A stretch of 64,000 nt of DNA from contig CAAFOY010000030.1 in assembly GCA_900764695.1 (NCBI GenBank), forward strand, positions 1-64,000, read 5' to 3'. This document shows, one piece after another, positions 63,485-64,000 of this stretch. Each line of letters opens with the position of its first letter. The first letter of the stretch is position 1. The DNA is from Lachnospiraceae bacterium (lineage in GTDB: Bacteria > Bacillota_A > Clostridia > Lachnospirales > Lachnospiraceae). The translations under genes and the position numbers were made by a program. The notes below the pieces were generated by a model. That model was not told the origin of the DNA and did not search any database. It was given only the letters and a program-made list of their open reading frames with translations.

Positions 63485-63730
63485 ATGGCAGTAAAGATGA
63501 GATTAAAGAGAATGGGTAAAAAGAGAAATCCTATCTACAGAATCGTTGTTGCTGATTCAAGAGCACCAAGAGATGGTAGATTTATCGAAGAATTAGGAAC
63601 ATATGATCCTAACCAGGACCCAAGTGTATTCAATCTTAAAGAAGAATCTGTTAAGAAGTGGTTAGCTAATGGAGCTCAGCCAACAGAGACTGTTGGAAAA
63701 CTTTTGAAAATCGCTGGCATTGAAAAATAG
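63485..63730 (+). CDS. rpsP: Ribosomal protein S16
   Basis: An 81-residue S16. It starts [20 protein letters not shown], then [20 protein letters not shown], and has the C-terminal [18 protein letters not shown] part. GGAGGT lies before the ATG. It follows ffh with a 68-bp spacer that has only a small gaaaac/gttttc hairpin at about 63428-63442, and is followed by khpA as in most Firmicutes (ffh-rpsP-ylqC-rimM-trmD). Confidence 0.97.
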   Translation: MAVKMRLKRMGKKRNPIYRIVVADSRAPRDGRFIEELGTYDPNQDPSVFNLKEESVKKWLANGAQPTETVGKLLKIAGIEK

Positions 63731-63748
63731 TGTTAGGAGGGCGAATTC

Positions 63749-63976
63749 ATGAAAGAATTGGTTGAAACAATTGCAAAGGCACTTGTTGATTCTCCTGACG
63801 AAGTTGTTGTAACAGAAAGTGAAACAGAAAGAGAAATCGTTTTACAGTTACATGTTGCCCAGGAAGATATGGGAAAAGTAATTGGAAAGCAGGGAAGAAT
63901 TGCAAAAGCAATCCGTTCTGTTGTTAAGGCAGCAGCTTCAAAATGCGATAAGAAAGTAAAAGTAGAAATTCAGTAA
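63749..63976 (+). CDS. khpA: KH-domain RNA-binding protein KhpA (YlqC)
   Basis: A 75-residue single KH domain. The GxxG loop is in DMGKVIGKQGRIAKAIRSVV (about 42-61). KhpA forms dimers with KhpB/Jag and binds many RNAs, affecting cell length and sRNA activity in other Firmicutes. AGGAGG lies before the ATG. The next gene, expected to be rimM, would start beyond 64000; the last 24 bases show no start. Confidence 0.94.
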   Translation: MKELVETIAKALVDSPDEVVVTESETEREIVLQLHVAQEDMGKVIGKQGRIAKAIRSVVKAAASKCDKKVKVEIQ

Positions 63977-64000
63977 CGGATATAAATCTGTTCAGTGGCG

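Overview
The window is core chromosome of a low-GC Gram-positive anaerobe of class Clostridia, most likely a Lachnospiraceae member; I cannot name the species. The grounds are the AT-rich sequence with strong GGAGG-type ribosome sites, a Bacillus/Clostridium-type LexA box before recA, a MurE with the meso-DAP motif, a Na+-translocating decarboxylase cluster, pta-ackA acetate formation, and gene orders shared with Bacillus subtilis (xerD-drm, ylb, and plsX-acpP-rnc-smc-ftsY-ylxM-ffh-rpsP). I see no rRNA, tRNA, CRISPR array, prophage or intact insertion sequence.

Layout. 1-5.4 kb is the most accessory part: a secreted BspA-like leucine-rich-repeat protein, a ThrE-type amino-acid exporter with an unrecognised partner gene, a divergent LysR regulator, a probable deletion remnant of a sodium:amino-acid symporter, and a GNAT acetyltransferase. 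5.4-16.7 kb holds rqcH, then yicC-gmk-rpoZ-rimO-pgsA, an aminotransferase, a small XRE regulator, recA-recX and rny. 16.8-25.3 kb holds proC, a NUDIX hydrolase, a SpoIIM-like membrane protein, xerD, a reverse-strand DAHP synthase, deoB, udp and an LTA-synthase-like sulfatase. 25.4-33.7 kb holds two S11 D,D-carboxypeptidases flanking scpAB, then dapF, murE and asnB. 33.9-39.2 kb is a five-gene biotin-dependent Na+ pump operon with two different carboxyltransferases. 39.3-46 kb holds a HI0933 flavoprotein, cmk, ispH, rpsA, rsmD, coaD, a coiled-coil protein and ylbJ. 46-53.4 kb holds walJ, an ACT protein with its PFL/DUF711 partner, tmcAL, pta, ackA, yceD and rpmF. 53.7-64 kb is plsX-acpP-rnc-smc-ftsY-ilvA-ylxM-ffh-rpsP-khpA.

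Functional links. Many genes serve growth and envelope building: peptidoglycan (dapF, murE, two carboxypeptidases), lipids (pgsA, plsX, acpP), chromosome handling (smc, scpAB, xerD, recA), translation and protein targeting (rpsA, rpmF, rpsP, rimO, rqcH, ffh, ftsY). Energy metabolism is fermentative (pta-ackA and the decarboxylase Na+ pump). ylbJ and the SpoIIM-like gene point to a sporulating ancestry.

The parts of most interest are non-coding: two large foldback elements (48632-48814 and 53476-53605) that share a short core, the second carrying three TTATACACA DnaA-box-like sites next to the plsX promoter; a terminator whose stem contains the -35 of the next promoter (ylxM); a terminator stem that contains the next gene's Shine-Dalgarno sequence; a ribosome-site hairpin on rny; and back-to-back divergent promoters between rqcH and yicC. 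I found no clearly new protein system.
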